From Pseudomonas sp. Ga0074129 (GTDB lineage: Bacteria > Pseudomonadota > Gammaproteobacteria > Pseudomonadales > Pseudomonadaceae): 64,000 bases of DNA. Shown one piece after another: positions 38,626-47,236 of the stretch. The stretch lies in contig LNDO01000088.1 of the NCBI GenBank assembly GCA_001465025.1, positions 1-64,000 of the forward strand, written 5' to 3'. Position numbers and translations under genes: made by a program. Numbering within the stretch: position 1 is the stretch's first letter; every line of letters begins with the position of its first letter. The notes beneath the pieces are model-generated. The model was given only the letters and a program-made list of their open reading frames with translations. It had not been told where the DNA came from and made no database searches.

Positions 38626-39399
38626 ATGAGTTTTTGGCAACGCTTGGAAGAACCCGCCCATGTCGTGGTGTGTGGGGCCAGCCGGGGGATTGGTCTGGCC
38701 TTGACTGAGCAGTTATTGGCCCGTGCCGATGTTGCTCGCGTATATGCGGTGGCCCGCCACGCGACACAGGCGCAGGGCTTGCAGGCCGTGGTCGCCGTGC
38801 ATGGGCCACGGTTGCAGTGCCTGGATGTGGACGTGTGCGATGAGCAGGCGCTGAGTGCGCTGGCCGCTCATCTGCGAGCGGTGATACCGCGCGTGCATCT
38901 GTTGCTGTGCACCGTCGGCGTGCTGCAGGACGGCGCATCGCGCGCCGAGAAAGGCTTGGCGCAGTTGAATCTTGACGGGCTGTTGGCGACCTTTCAGCGC
39001 AACAGCTTTGCACCGATTCTGCTGCTCAAACATTTGTTGCCTCTGCTGCGCGGCCAGCACCCGTGCACCGTGGCAGCGCTGTCGGCGCGGGTGGGTTCGA
39101 TCGGCGATAACCGCCTCGGCGGCTGGTACAGTTACCGCGCCAGCAAGGCGGCGTTGAATCAACTGCTGCACACGGCGAGCATCGAACTGAGCCGACTCAA
39201 CCCCAACAGTTGCGTGCTCAGCCTGCACCCCGGCACCACTGACACCGACCTATCAAAACCCTTTCAGGCCAATGTGCCGGCCGAAAAACTGTTTACACCG
39301 CACTACTCCGCCGAATGCTTGCTGGCGCAAGTTGAGCGGCACGGCCCTGCACAAACCGGCACGTTCTGGGGCTGGGACGGCCAGCCGATTCCTTGGTAA
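38626..39399 (+). CDS. Short-chain dehydrogenase (C-factor/CsgA-like SDR)
   Basis: A classical SDR of 257 residues with the NAD(P) loop GASRGIGLAL, a basic ARH after the second strand that favours NADPH, and catalytic SARVGSIGDN...YSYRASKAALN (Ser, YxxxK). The C-terminus GTDTDLSKPF and PAEKLFTP is typical of the CsgA-like group. Substrate unknown. Monocistronic, convergent with the LysE gene. Confidence 0.9.
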   Translation: MSFWQRLEEPAHVVVCGASRGIGLALTEQLLARADVARVYAVARHATQAQGLQAVVAVHGPRLQCLDVDVCDEQALSALAAHLRAVIPRVHLLLCTVGVLQDGASRAEKGLAQLNLDGLLATFQRNSFAPILLLKHLLPLLRGQHPCTVAALSARVGSIGDNRLGGWYSYRASKAALNQLLHTASIELSRLNPNSCVLSLHPGTTDTDLSKPFQANVPAEKLFTPHYSAECLLAQVERHGPAQTGTFWGWDGQPIPW

Positions 39400-39414
39400 G
39401 GATCAGCTTGCCGA

Positions 39415-40044
39415 TCAAACGGGGGCGCGGCGCACGCTGGCCAGCAAGGCTGCCGCACCAATGAACAGGGCACCAAAGGTGCGGTTCATCACACGCTGCT
39501 GACGCGGCGAACGCAGCGCACCCAGCACCCGTGCCGCCAAGCCGGTGTAACCGGCCATCACGATCAGGTCGACGCAAATCATGGTGACGCCCATCACCAG
39601 GTACTGCATCAGCAGCGGCGCTTGTGGATTGAGGAACTGCGGCAGCACCGCGAGCATGAAAACAATCGCCTTGGGGTTGCTGAAGTTGACCAGAAAACCG
39701 CGCAGCACCAAGGTCAGCGGACGGCCAATCGGACGCTCGGTCTGTGTCGCCATATCGCTAGGCAGCGCCTGCCACTGGCGATAGCCGAGGTAAACCAAGT
39801 ACACCACACCGAACCACTTGATCAGACTGAACGCCAGTTCAGAGGCGGCCAGAATCGCCCCGACACCAGCTGCCACGATCACGATCTGCAGGACCAAGCC
39901 CAGTTGCAGACCCAGGGCATTCCAGTAACCGCGCAAAAAACCATACTGCAAACCGGCCGACATCGAGGCAATCGCCCCCGCTCCCGGTGACAGGCTGATG
40001 ATCCAACAGGCAACAAAGAACGCGAGCCAGGTTTCCAGTGCCAT
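39415..40044 (-). CDS. LysE/RhtB-family exporter
   Basis: A 209-residue inner-membrane exporter of amino acids or homoserine lactone type. It has about six hydrophobic segments and the family hallmarks SPGAGAIASMSAGLQYG at TM1, KWFGVVYLVYLGYRQW and NFSNPKAIVFMLAVLPQF. The ATG at 40042-40044 has GAGGTAA upstream and begins at TM1; the upstream extension is not membrane-like. Substrate is not predictable. Confidence 0.9.
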   Translation of the reverse strand: MALETWLAFFVACWIISLSPGAGAIASMSAGLQYGFLRGYWNALGLQLGLVLQIVIVAAGVGAILAASELAFSLIKWFGVVYLVYLGYRQWQALPSDMATQTERPIGRPLTLVLRGFLVNFSNPKAIVFMLAVLPQFLNPQAPLLMQYLVMGVTMICVDLIVMAGYTGLAARVLGALRSPRQQRVMNRTFGALFIGAAALLASVRRAPV

Positions 40045-40181
40045 GGCAGTTACCTCAAACAGAACAGAGAAAGGAAGATAGGCAGCGAGACTAACGCGTG
40101 TTGGACCATCCGCCCAGTTGCAGCGCGCAAGCTGATTAGAACGAGACCCCGGCGAGACGCGGATCACATGCCCCACACCGA

Positions 40182-40769
40182 TTAAACGTTGCGCGGTCGC
40201 TCAGGGGGCAAATCGCCGTTACGCCAGCGACGCACAGCCTTCTGGAAAAACAGGGTATTGGGGATCTGGACCCAGGCCCCAGGCGCGTCGCCGCTAAGGT
40301 CCTCTAGGGTGGTGTAAAACAGATTGATCTCCATAACCCGGCCACGCACGCCGGGTTTGTCGGCACTTTCCAGCACTTCAACACAGTCACCGATACGAAA
40401 AGGCCCCAGGGTAAAGATCAGCAGCGCGCAGAACATGTTCGACAACACACTCCACAACGCAAAGAAGGCGATTGCAGCCACCGCCGCAAACCCGGTCAAA
40501 GCCCCCCAAAGCACCTGTGCCGAGACACCGACACGCTCCAGTACCAGCAACAATGCACTGCCTAGAACCAACCATCGCAACACGCCGCGCAGTGGCACCA
40601 GCAACTCCGCCGGTAACTGCGGATAACGCTTACCAAGGCGGGTGATGCCACGGGTAAGCAGACGCTGCAGTAACCAAGCCAGCAGAATGATCAGCAACAC
40701 CTGACCAGCCGTTAGCAGAGGCTCGCGCCAGGCCAGCAGCCATTCCAGGGTTGGCAGACTGATCGTCAA
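40182..40769 (-). CDS. Small MscS-family mechanosensitive channel
   Basis: The 195-residue protein has three predicted membrane helices (about 19-38, 62-80, 86-120). The last is the pore-lining Ala/Gly-rich TM3 (GALTGFAAVAAIAFFALWSVLSN). A beta domain with GPFRIGDCVEV and RVMEINLFYT follows. It is shorter than E. coli MscS (286) and lacks most of the C-terminal cage. It overlaps the ABC-F gene by 4 bp and is its downstream partner. Confidence 0.86.
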   Translation of the reverse strand: MTISLPTLEWLLAWREPLLTAGQVLLIILLAWLLQRLLTRGITRLGKRYPQLPAELLVPLRGVLRWLVLGSALLLVLERVGVSAQVLWGALTGFAAVAAIAFFALWSVLSNMFCALLIFTLGPFRIGDCVEVLESADKPGVRGRVMEINLFYTTLEDLSGDAPGAWVQIPNTLFFQKAVRRWRNGDLPPERPRNV

Positions 40770-42676
40770 CTGGCAGCCTCCAACTCGGCTTGCAGCGCTT
40801 CGAGGGTTTCCAGTGCGAGCAACCAGCGCTCTTCCAGATCGGCCTCGCGGCTTTTCAGCTTGGCTTGTTCGGCCAGGGCGTCACGCAGTTCGTCCTTGCG
40901 CGCGGCGTCGTAGATGTCGCTTTCGCCCAAGCGGGTTTCAACCGCCGCGAGCTTTTCATGCAACTGGCCCAGCTCTTTCTCTAGCTTGTCGGCTTCGCGC
41001 TTGTGCGGTGCCAATTGCTGACGCAACGCGGCGGCAGCCTGACGCTGTACGCGCTTGTCGGTTTTATCCGGATTGCTCTCGCTGCTGCTCGCCGGTGCCT
41101 GACGCACGCGGTAATCGACCAGCCAGCGGGCGTAGTCTTCCAGATCACCGTCGAAGGGCAGCACCTGCCCATCGGCCACCAGCAGAAATTCGTCGGTGGT
41201 GCTTTTCAGCAAGTGACGGTCGTGGGACACCACCACCACCGCGCCGCTGAACTCTTGCAGGGCCATGGTCAGCGCCAGGCGCATTTCCAAGTCGAGGTGG
41301 TTGGTCGGCTCATCCAGCAACAGCAGATTCGGCTTGCCCCAAGCGATCAGCGCCAAGGCCAGACGGGCTTTCTCACCACCGGAGAAATTCAGCACCGGCT
41401 CATCGCAACGCGGGCCACGGAAGTCGAAACCGCCGAGGAAGTCGCGCAGGGTTTGTTCGCGCTCGGTAGGTGCCAGACGCTGGAAGTGCAGCAGCGGGCT
41501 GGCTTTATCGTCCAGCGCATCAAGTTGATGCTGGGCAAAGTAGCCGACCACCAGATTCTCGCCGCGCTGCAGATGGCCGCTGATGGGCTGCAGTTCGTTC
41601 GAGAGATTTTTGATCAGGGTCGACTTGCCCGCACCATTTGGCCCGAGCAGACCGATGCGCGCACCGGGCGCCAGGCTGAGCTTGACCTTCTCCAGCACAA
41701 CCTTATCGCCGTAGCCAAGGCGACCTTCACTCAAGCTGAGCAGTGGGCTGGAGATCTTGTCGGCCTCGCGGAAGCTGAAATCAAACGGCGAATCGACATG
41801 CGCCGCCGACAGCTCTTCCATGCGCTCCAGCGCCTTGATCCGGCTCTGTGCCTGGCGCGCTTTGGTGGCTTGAGCCTTAAAGCGGGCGATGTACTTTTCC
41901 ATGTGCGCGCGCTGCACTTGCTGCTTTTCGTACGCCTGTTGCTGCTGCGCGAGACGCTCGGCACGGGTGCGTTCAAAGGCTGAATAGCCCCCGCGATACA
42001 GGGTCAGCTTCTGCTGATCGAGGTGTGCCACATGATCGACCACGGCATCGAGGAAATCGCGGTCGTGGGAAATCAGCAGCAAGGTGCCGGGATAGCCTTT
42101 GAGCCAGCCTTCCAGCCAGAGAATCGCGTCGAGGTCGAGGTGGTTGGTCGGCTCATCGAGCAGCAACAGGTCGGACGGACACATCAGTGCCTGCGCCAGG
42201 TTCAAACGCATGCGCCAGCCACCGGAGAAGTCACCAACACGACGGTCCATCTGCGCACTGTCAAAGCCCAAGCCGGCGAGCAGCTTGCGCGCGCGGGCAT
42301 CAGCACTGTAACCGTCGAGGGTGTCGAGTTCCGTGTGCAAGCGCGCCACGGCAGCGCCGTCATGCGCGGCTTCGGCCACGGCCAGTTCGGCTTGCACCCG
42401 GCGCAGCTTTACATCGCCGTCGAGGACGTAATCAACGGCCTGGCGTTCGACAGCGTCGATCTCCTGACGCATGTGTGCCACGCGCCAGTCGGCGGGTATC
42501 AGGCAATCGCCCGCGTCGGCACTCAGCTCGCCACGGAACAGGGCAAACAGGCTGGATTTACCGGCACCGTTAGCGCCGATCAGGCCGGCTTTGTGGCCGG
42601 GGTGCAGGGTCATCTCGGCGTCTTCTAGCAGACGCTGAGGGCCACGCTGTAAAGTCAGGTTCTGGAGTCGGATCAT
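40766..42676 (-). CDS. ABC-F ATPase (YheS-like)
   Basis: A soluble ABC-F protein of 636 residues with two ATPase domains: Walker A GANGAGKSS and GPNGAGKST, signatures SGGWRMRL and SGGEKARLAL, and DEPTNHLDL twice. The inter-domain linker (YEKQQVQRAHMEKYIARF, about 245-300) and a C-terminal coiled coil are as in E. coli YheS. ABC-F proteins bind the ribosomal E site and relieve stalling. The ATG at 42674-42676 gives the expected MIRLQNLTL start. Divergent from the TIGR02444 gene. Confidence 0.92.
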   Translation of the reverse strand: MIRLQNLTLQRGPQRLLEDAEMTLHPGHKAGLIGANGAGKSSLFALFRGELSADAGDCLIPADWRVAHMRQEIDAVERQAVDYVLDGDVKLRRVQAELAVAEAAHDGAAVARLHTELDTLDGYSADARARKLLAGLGFDSAQMDRRVGDFSGGWRMRLNLAQALMCPSDLLLLDEPTNHLDLDAILWLEGWLKGYPGTLLLISHDRDFLDAVVDHVAHLDQQKLTLYRGGYSAFERTRAERLAQQQQAYEKQQVQRAHMEKYIARFKAQATKARQAQSRIKALERMEELSAAHVDSPFDFSFREADKISSPLLSLSEGRLGYGDKVVLEKVKLSLAPGARIGLLGPNGAGKSTLIKNLSNELQPISGHLQRGENLVVGYFAQHQLDALDDKASPLLHFQRLAPTEREQTLRDFLGGFDFRGPRCDEPVLNFSGGEKARLALALIAWGKPNLLLLDEPTNHLDLEMRLALTMALQEFSGAVVVVSHDRHLLKSTTDEFLLVADGQVLPFDGDLEDYARWLVDYRVRQAPASSSESNPDKTDKRVQRQAAAALRQQLAPHKREADKLEKELGQLHEKLAAVETRLGESDIYDAARKDELRDALAEQAKLKSREADLEERWLLALETLEALQAELEAAS

Positions 42677-42726
42677 AATGGCGACGGAGTCTACCAGAGT
42701 CCCTTTAGAGAAACCCGGAAAGCACC

Positions 42727-43191
42727 ATGACGACTGACCTGTGGCGATTCGCCCAAAACCTGTATCAACAACCCGGCGTTGAGGCCGCGTGCCTGCGCCT
42801 GCAAGCTGACGGCGCGGATGTCTGCCTGCTGCTGTGCGCCGCCTGGTTGGAGCGTAGGCAGATCGACTGCAACGCAACGCGCGCCGGGGCGTTGCGCCAA
42901 CTCGCGCTACCTTGGCAACAACAGGTGGTGGTACCGCTGCGTCAGTTACGGCAAAGCTGGCGTGAGCGGGCAGCGGGTGACGATGCTCTGGCGCTGCTGC
43001 GCGAACAGGTCAAACAACTGGAACTGGCTGCCGAACGGCAACAACTGCAGCGACTGGCGCAATGCAGCGAGGCTTGGCCGCGCGCAGGCGCTTCAACCCC
43101 TGCGCAATGGCTGGACGCGCTAGCGCCCGAACCGGCCAACCGCGATGCGCTGCAAACGCTGCGCATCGCGGCAACACAACTAAACGCTTAA
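42727..43191 (+). CDS. TIGR02444 family protein
   Basis: The 154-residue protein matches TIGR02444/DUF2390: LWRFAQNLYQQPGVEAACLRLQ, an ADVCLLLCAAWLE segment and a Gln/Ala/Leu-rich helical second half. It has no signal peptide or membrane helix. It is conserved upstream of the ABC-F gene and algP in pseudomonads. Function unknown. The 3' end overlaps the convergent algP by 4 bp. Confidence 0.85.
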   Translation: MTTDLWRFAQNLYQQPGVEAACLRLQADGADVCLLLCAAWLERRQIDCNATRAGALRQLALPWQQQVVVPLRQLRQSWRERAAGDDALALLREQVKQLELAAERQQLQRLAQCSEAWPRAGASTPAQWLDALAPEPANRDALQTLRIAATQLNA

Positions 43192-43967
43192 GCGGCGCTG
43201 GTTGGGTTGCTGTCGGCAGCCGGCGCGGCTGGCGCAGCGACCGCTGGAGCTTTGGCTACCACGGGCTTGGCGACCGGTTTTTTCGCAGCGGGTTTGGCGG
43301 TCGGTTTAGCGACTGGCTTCGCGGCTGGTTTGGCAGCTGGCTTAGGCGCAACAGCCTTGCTGGCTACAGGTTTGGCGGCGGCGGGTTTTGCGGCAGCTTT
43401 GGGCGCAGCAGGTGCTTTGCTTGCGGCCTTGGCGGGCGCTTTGGCCGGTGCTTTTACCGCACCCACTGCGGCAGTTGTTTTAGCTGCGGGCTTGGCAGCA
43501 GCAGGTTTGGACGCTGCTGGCTTGGCTGCTGGTTTAACCTGAGCTGCCTTGACTGCACGGCTGTCCAACGCCTTGTTAACCGCTTCTTTGACCTTGCCTA
43601 CACCTTGGGCGAGCTTCAGGCTTTCCTGCGCATCGCGCTTCAATTCGGCGATGTAGCTGCGCGTCTCGCTTTGACGGTCTTTCAGGGTGTCGAGCAGTTG
43701 CTCCAACTCTTCAACCGCCTCTTTGGCTTTAAGCTGCGCCTTGGCTTTACCCGCTACCGCAGCGTCCTGCATCTTGCTGCGCGCTTTGTGCAATTTCTCT
43801 TGAGCCTTGCCGCGCTGCTTTTCCAGCTTGGCGAGGAGCTGCTCGGCTTCGACCAAAGCACGCGTGCAGGCGTCCTCCAGGTGCTCAAGCAGGCTGTGGG
43901 AGAGCTGCTGCAGCAAGTGCAGCGGGGTGCTCACGGATTTCTTCTTCGCATTCTTTGTTGCGGACAT
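43188..43967 (-). CDS. algP: AlgP, histone H1-like regulator
   Basis: AlgP was described in P. aeruginosa as a DNA-binding, histone-H1-like protein affecting algD transcription. This 259-residue protein has an N-terminal coiled-coil region (about 5-125) and a long C-terminal tail (about 130-255) made of degenerate KPAA/KPVA/KAPA repeats, with lysine about every fourth residue. The encoding DNA is a GC-rich tandem repeat array of near 12-bp periodicity, prone to length change. The ATG at 43965-43967 has AGGAGG upstream; a more distant in-frame start adds 11 residues with no such site. Confidence 0.9.
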   Translation of the reverse strand: MSATKNAKKKSVSTPLHLLQQLSHSLLEHLEDACTRALVEAEQLLAKLEKQRGKAQEKLHKARSKMQDAAVAGKAKAQLKAKEAVEELEQLLDTLKDRQSETRSYIAELKRDAQESLKLAQGVGKVKEAVNKALDSRAVKAAQVKPAAKPAASKPAAAKPAAKTTAAVGAVKAPAKAPAKAASKAPAAPKAAAKPAAAKPVASKAVAPKPAAKPAAKPVAKPTAKPAAKKPVAKPVVAKAPAVAAPAAPAADSNPTSAA

Positions 43968-44100
43968 GACGCGCCTCCTGGCGGATGAAGTTACCGCCAT
44001 ACTAGACCTCCTGCGCCCTGCCTCGCTACCTCACGCACGCCCGCATTGAGCTCGCGCGCGTGGCTGGCATAATCGGGCGATCATAGGCCGGAGATTCCCC

Positions 44101-44745
44101 ATGCCACGTTTGACCTTGCTGCTGCTCTGCCTGCTGGCGTCCTACACGCAAGCAGACGATCACGCCCACGACCTGGCCTACAGCCTCGGCGTGAAACTGG
44201 GCGAGCGGCTGCGCGACGAAGTGCCACAGTTAGAGTTACAAGCGCTGCTCGACGGCCTGCGCCAGGCCTATCGCAACGAGCCTTTAGCGCTGGAAGCAGA
44301 ACGTATTGAGGAGCTGCTGGCCGAGCACGACGCGCACTTGGCCGAGGTGCCGCAGCAGCTTGAAAAAGCGAAGCAAGCCGAGAAGCGTTTTCTCGCCAAC
44401 GAGAAAGCTAAGGCAGGTGTACGCGTGCTGGACAATGGCGTATTGATGCAGCAATTGCGTGCTGGCAGCGGCCAAAAACCACGCCCGCATGATCGCGTGC
44501 AGGTGCGCTATGTCGGATTTCTGGCCGATGGCAGCCCGTTTGATGAGAGCCAGACGGCGCAATGGTTTCGCTTGGACAGCGTCATCGCCGGCTGGCGCAG
44601 TGCACTACCGCTTATGCCGGTGGGCGCGCAGTGGCGTTTAGTGATTCCGTCGGCTCAGGCGTATGGCGAAGAAGGCGCGGGGGATTTGATTCCACCTTAC
44701 TCGCCCTTGGTGTTCGAACTGGAATTGCTCGACACCAAGGAGTAG
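44101..44745 (+). CDS. FKBP-type peptidyl-prolyl isomerase (periplasmic)
   Basis: A 214-residue precursor with a signal peptide (cleaved after about TQA, residue 18). The N-terminal dimerisation domain of FkpA/Mip type begins AYSLGVKLGERLRDEVPQLE. The C-terminal FKBP domain includes RVQVRYVGFLADGSPFDES, SVIAGWRSALPLMPVGAQWRLVIPSAQAYG and PPYSPLVFELELL, with active-site residues conserved. It catalyses proline isomerisation and acts as a chaperone in the periplasm. Convergent with algQ. Confidence 0.93.
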   Translation: MPRLTLLLLCLLASYTQADDHAHDLAYSLGVKLGERLRDEVPQLELQALLDGLRQAYRNEPLALEAERIEELLAEHDAHLAEVPQQLEKAKQAEKRFLANEKAKAGVRVLDNGVLMQQLRAGSGQKPRPHDRVQVRYVGFLADGSPFDESQTAQWFRLDSVIAGWRSALPLMPVGAQWRLVIPSAQAYGEEGAGDLIPPYSPLVFELELLDTKE

Positions 44746-44752
44746 CAGGGGC

Positions 44753-45229
44753 TCAGGAAGCGGCGGCGGCAGCCTGCTCGCGATGGGCGTTGTGCAGCAC
44801 CTCGATAAGGCAATCTTCTAACTCGAAGCGCTCGTGCAACAACTGGCCGAGACGCTTGAGTTCATCCAGCAAAGAGCCTGAGTCCTGACGGTCGCTGTTG
44901 TCGCAACGATCATTAAAGGCCAACGCCACTTCGGTGATCGCCTCAATGCGCGGGTAAATTTGCTTGGCCAGGTCCAGGCCACGCTGATCACCAAAGGCTT
45001 TGGCTTCACTGGTCAACTGCTCGTAGACCTCAAAGTGGCCCGCCGAGACGTAATCAACCAAGATTTCACAGAAGCGCTGGACAGTCTCGCAATGGGTGCT
45101 GGGCGCCTGCGCAGCGATATTGATAGCGGCATAGGCTTCTACCAACTCGCGACGCTCCTGCAACCAGCGGTCTATCAGCAGATGAACCCCGCCCCAACGT
45201 TCCTGGGCATTTTGGCAACTCTCAAGCAT
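44753..45229 (-). CDS. algQ: Anti-RNA polymerase sigma-70 factor AlgQ (Rsd family)
   Basis: AlgQ binds sigma-70 and shifts RNA polymerase to alternative sigma factors, affecting alginate, siderophore and virulence genes. The 158-residue all-helical protein matches from [23 protein letters not shown] to the Rsd-type C-terminus ([16 protein letters not shown]). The ATG at 45227-45229 is the family start. Neighbouring algP, hemCDXY and algRZ recreate the conserved alg regulatory region. The 193 bp upstream to the lipoprotein gene should contain its promoter. Confidence 0.94.
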   Translation of the reverse strand: MLESCQNAQERWGGVHLLIDRWLQERRELVEAYAAINIAAQAPSTHCETVQRFCEILVDYVSAGHFEVYEQLTSEAKAFGDQRGLDLAKQIYPRIEAITEVALAFNDRCDNSDRQDSGSLLDELKRLGQLLHERFELEDCLIEVLHNAHREQAAAAAS

Positions 45230-45422
45230 GGTGACCTCTACTTCCCTATTGCTATTAGTGTTGTGAGCGAACCAAGACATTTTTCTGTCATTAGCGGCAA
45301 GCTCTGGGAAGACAACCGTGAAACGGCAACTTTCCGGCGGTGACTGTGGCCAGATTATTCTGCCACGCACAGGCCTTCAAGACAGGCCGGAAGATAATTT
45401 CATACAAGCGTTTAACCGGTAG

Positions 45423-45965
45423 TCAGGGCTTGTTCATCTTGGCGGCAGGCTTGTAAAAACTCAGGGTGACCTGACCCAAATCGATACCCCACTTCGACAT
45501 GCGCGCCCGGTTGAGCATCACCTGATCGTCCATCAGGAACATCCAGTCATCAAAATCAACCACATAGGTTGAGTCATCGACCTTCAAGCGCAGCTTGTAG
45601 CGCCAGTGCAATGCATTGCCAGCGACATGGCCAATCGCCTCGCCCACCACATCATCTGCCGTCCCGCGCCAACTGCCGTCTGGCTGTTTGCGCAGGGTCC
45701 AGACACGTCGTTCGGTGCTGCCATCGCTGTAGGTGAAGTGCTCGTCGAGTACGCCGACATCACCGTCCCAGGTTCCGCTCATAGCGACATGAAAGCGTTT
45801 GATCACCTCACCAGAGCGATTCTGAAACATGCCCCAGGCCTGCAACTCGCCGTTAAAATAGTCACTCAGCTCGAGGCCTGGCTGTTGCTGGGCGTAATCA
45901 CGCACCTGCGGACCGGCACAGCCCATTAGCATGAAGGCAAGACAGCAGATCAACACGACGCGCAT
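45423..45965 (-). CDS. DUF3833 lipoprotein
   Basis: A 180-residue lipoprotein precursor with a clear lipobox (LMGCAG, Cys16). The mature part is the DUF3833 beta-rich domain: LSDYFNGELQAWGMFQNRSGEVIKRF, GVLDEHFTYSDGSTERRVW and DDWMFLMDDQVMLNRARMSKWGI. Function unknown; likely outer-membrane anchored, lipid-binding type by fold analogy. It is 20 bp downstream of hemY on the same strand. In P. aeruginosa I recall a dsbH gene here, so the locus differs. Confidence 0.85.
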   Translation of the reverse strand: MRVVLICCLAFMLMGCAGPQVRDYAQQQPGLELSDYFNGELQAWGMFQNRSGEVIKRFHVAMSGTWDGDVGVLDEHFTYSDGSTERRVWTLRKQPDGSWRGTADDVVGEAIGHVAGNALHWRYKLRLKVDDSTYVVDFDDWMFLMDDQVMLNRARMSKWGIDLGQVTLSFYKPAAKMNKP

Positions 45966-45985
45966 AAATGCCTCTCAGCATTCAA

Positions 45986-47236
45986 TTAGGTGGATAAAGC
46001 CACCGACGAGGAGCACAAGCGCTCATCCAGCAGACGCATGCCCTCTTGATAGAGGCTGTTGCTGCGCTCCAGTTCGCCCATCTGCGCCAGCAGCCGGGCC
46101 AGCTCAGCACAGGTTTCCGGGTGGCGCTGAACGCTCAAACTGCTCTCAAGATAAGTGCGCGCCTTGCCCCACAGCTGATTGTGCATGCACAGCCGACCCA
46201 GGGTCAGCAGCAAGCTGGCATCTTGGGGATGTTGCTTGAGCCAGCCCTCGGCCACCTGCAATTGTCGCCCCGCATCACGCCCGTGCAGCAAACCGTAGAG
46301 GCGCACCAAGGCAACGTCGTAACTCTGTTTCAGGGCGTTTTGCAGCAGCGTTTGCGCTTCGTCTTCAGCACCCAGATGGCGCAATTGCTCGGCATACACC
46401 GCCAGCAAATCCGGCTCACGATGCTGGGCTGCGCTCATGGTCTGCCAGGCTTGATGCAAGGCCGCCAGCGCCGCGGGCTTATCGCCGTCGACAACCTGAC
46501 CTGCCTGCTGCAAGCGACCACGCCAGGCTTGACGCTCAAGCTCGGCCAGCTCGGCATTGCCCAAGGCTTTTTCCTTGCGCAGATCCGGCAGCAAGCCCAG
46601 CAGGGCCGACCAATTGGCCGACTGCAAGTACAACTGCTGCAGTTGACGTAACACCAGATGATGATGCGGATGACGTTCGCGCATGGCCTGCAGGGTTTCC
46701 AGCGCGGCTTCGGTCTGGCCGCGCGCCACTTGCAGTTCGGCATGCTGCAGGGCAATCGCCAACTCCGCCTGCGGTTGCTTGTTCAGCGCCTGTTCAAGCA
46801 GGTTGTCGCTGGTCTCGTGCTGGCCCAACTGGTTGGCTGCGCGCGCGGCACCCAGGTAGTAGCTCAATGGCTGCGGCGCATCGGCAGCAGCGCGTTGAAG
46901 ATGACGCAGCGCTCGCGCCCAACGGCCTTCAGCCAGATCAAGAAGACCTTGCTCGCTGGCCAGGCGCACTCGACGGCGGCTGTGCAACCGCGACCAGGGG
47001 TTGATAAACCTACCAGACGTGACCAGCAGCCTGATGCTCAGTCGCAGCAAATACAGCAGCAGCCATATCAGCAGCACCAGCACCACGAAAGCCCAGAGGC
47101 TGGACTCATAGCGAAAGCCTTGAAAGGCAATCAGCACATAACCTTTGTGCTCGGCCAGCGGCAGCCCGAACAGCAGCAGGCTGGCCGCGCCGGCAACCAG
47201 CGCCAAAACCAACACCAGCCAGTAGACACGCTTCAT
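45986..47236 (-). CDS. hemY: HemY, TPR membrane protein of the heme operon
   Basis: The 416-residue protein has two N-terminal membrane helices (about 5-25, 42-66) with the HemY signature GYVLIAFQGFRYESSLWAFVV, then a long alpha-helical TPR region (about 110-400). Despite the gene name it is not the Bacillus protoporphyrinogen oxidase; gammaproteobacterial HemY is a membrane protein tied to heme synthesis with unclear chemistry. It overlaps hemX by 4 bp at the end of hemCDXY. Confidence 0.92.
   Translation of the reverse strand: MKRVYWLVLVLALVAGAASLLLFGLPLAEHKGYVLIAFQGFRYESSLWAFVVLVLLIWLLLYLLRLSIRLLVTSGRFINPWSRLHSRRRVRLASEQGLLDLAEGRWARALRHLQRAAADAPQPLSYYLGAARAANQLGQHETSDNLLEQALNKQPQAELAIALQHAELQVARGQTEAALETLQAMRERHPHHHLVLRQLQQLYLQSANWSALLGLLPDLRKEKALGNAELAELERQAWRGRLQQAGQVVDGDKPAALAALHQAWQTMSAAQHREPDLLAVYAEQLRHLGAEDEAQTLLQNALKQSYDVALVRLYGLLHGRDAGRQLQVAEGWLKQHPQDASLLLTLGRLCMHNQLWGKARTYLESSLSVQRHPETCAELARLLAQMGELERSNSLYQEGMRLLDERLCSSSVALST

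Noticed and set aside
43200-43560. Repeat array that could suggest CRISPR
   Set aside because: The repeats are short, degenerate, in frame and encode KPAA motifs of AlgP; there are no spacers and no cas genes.
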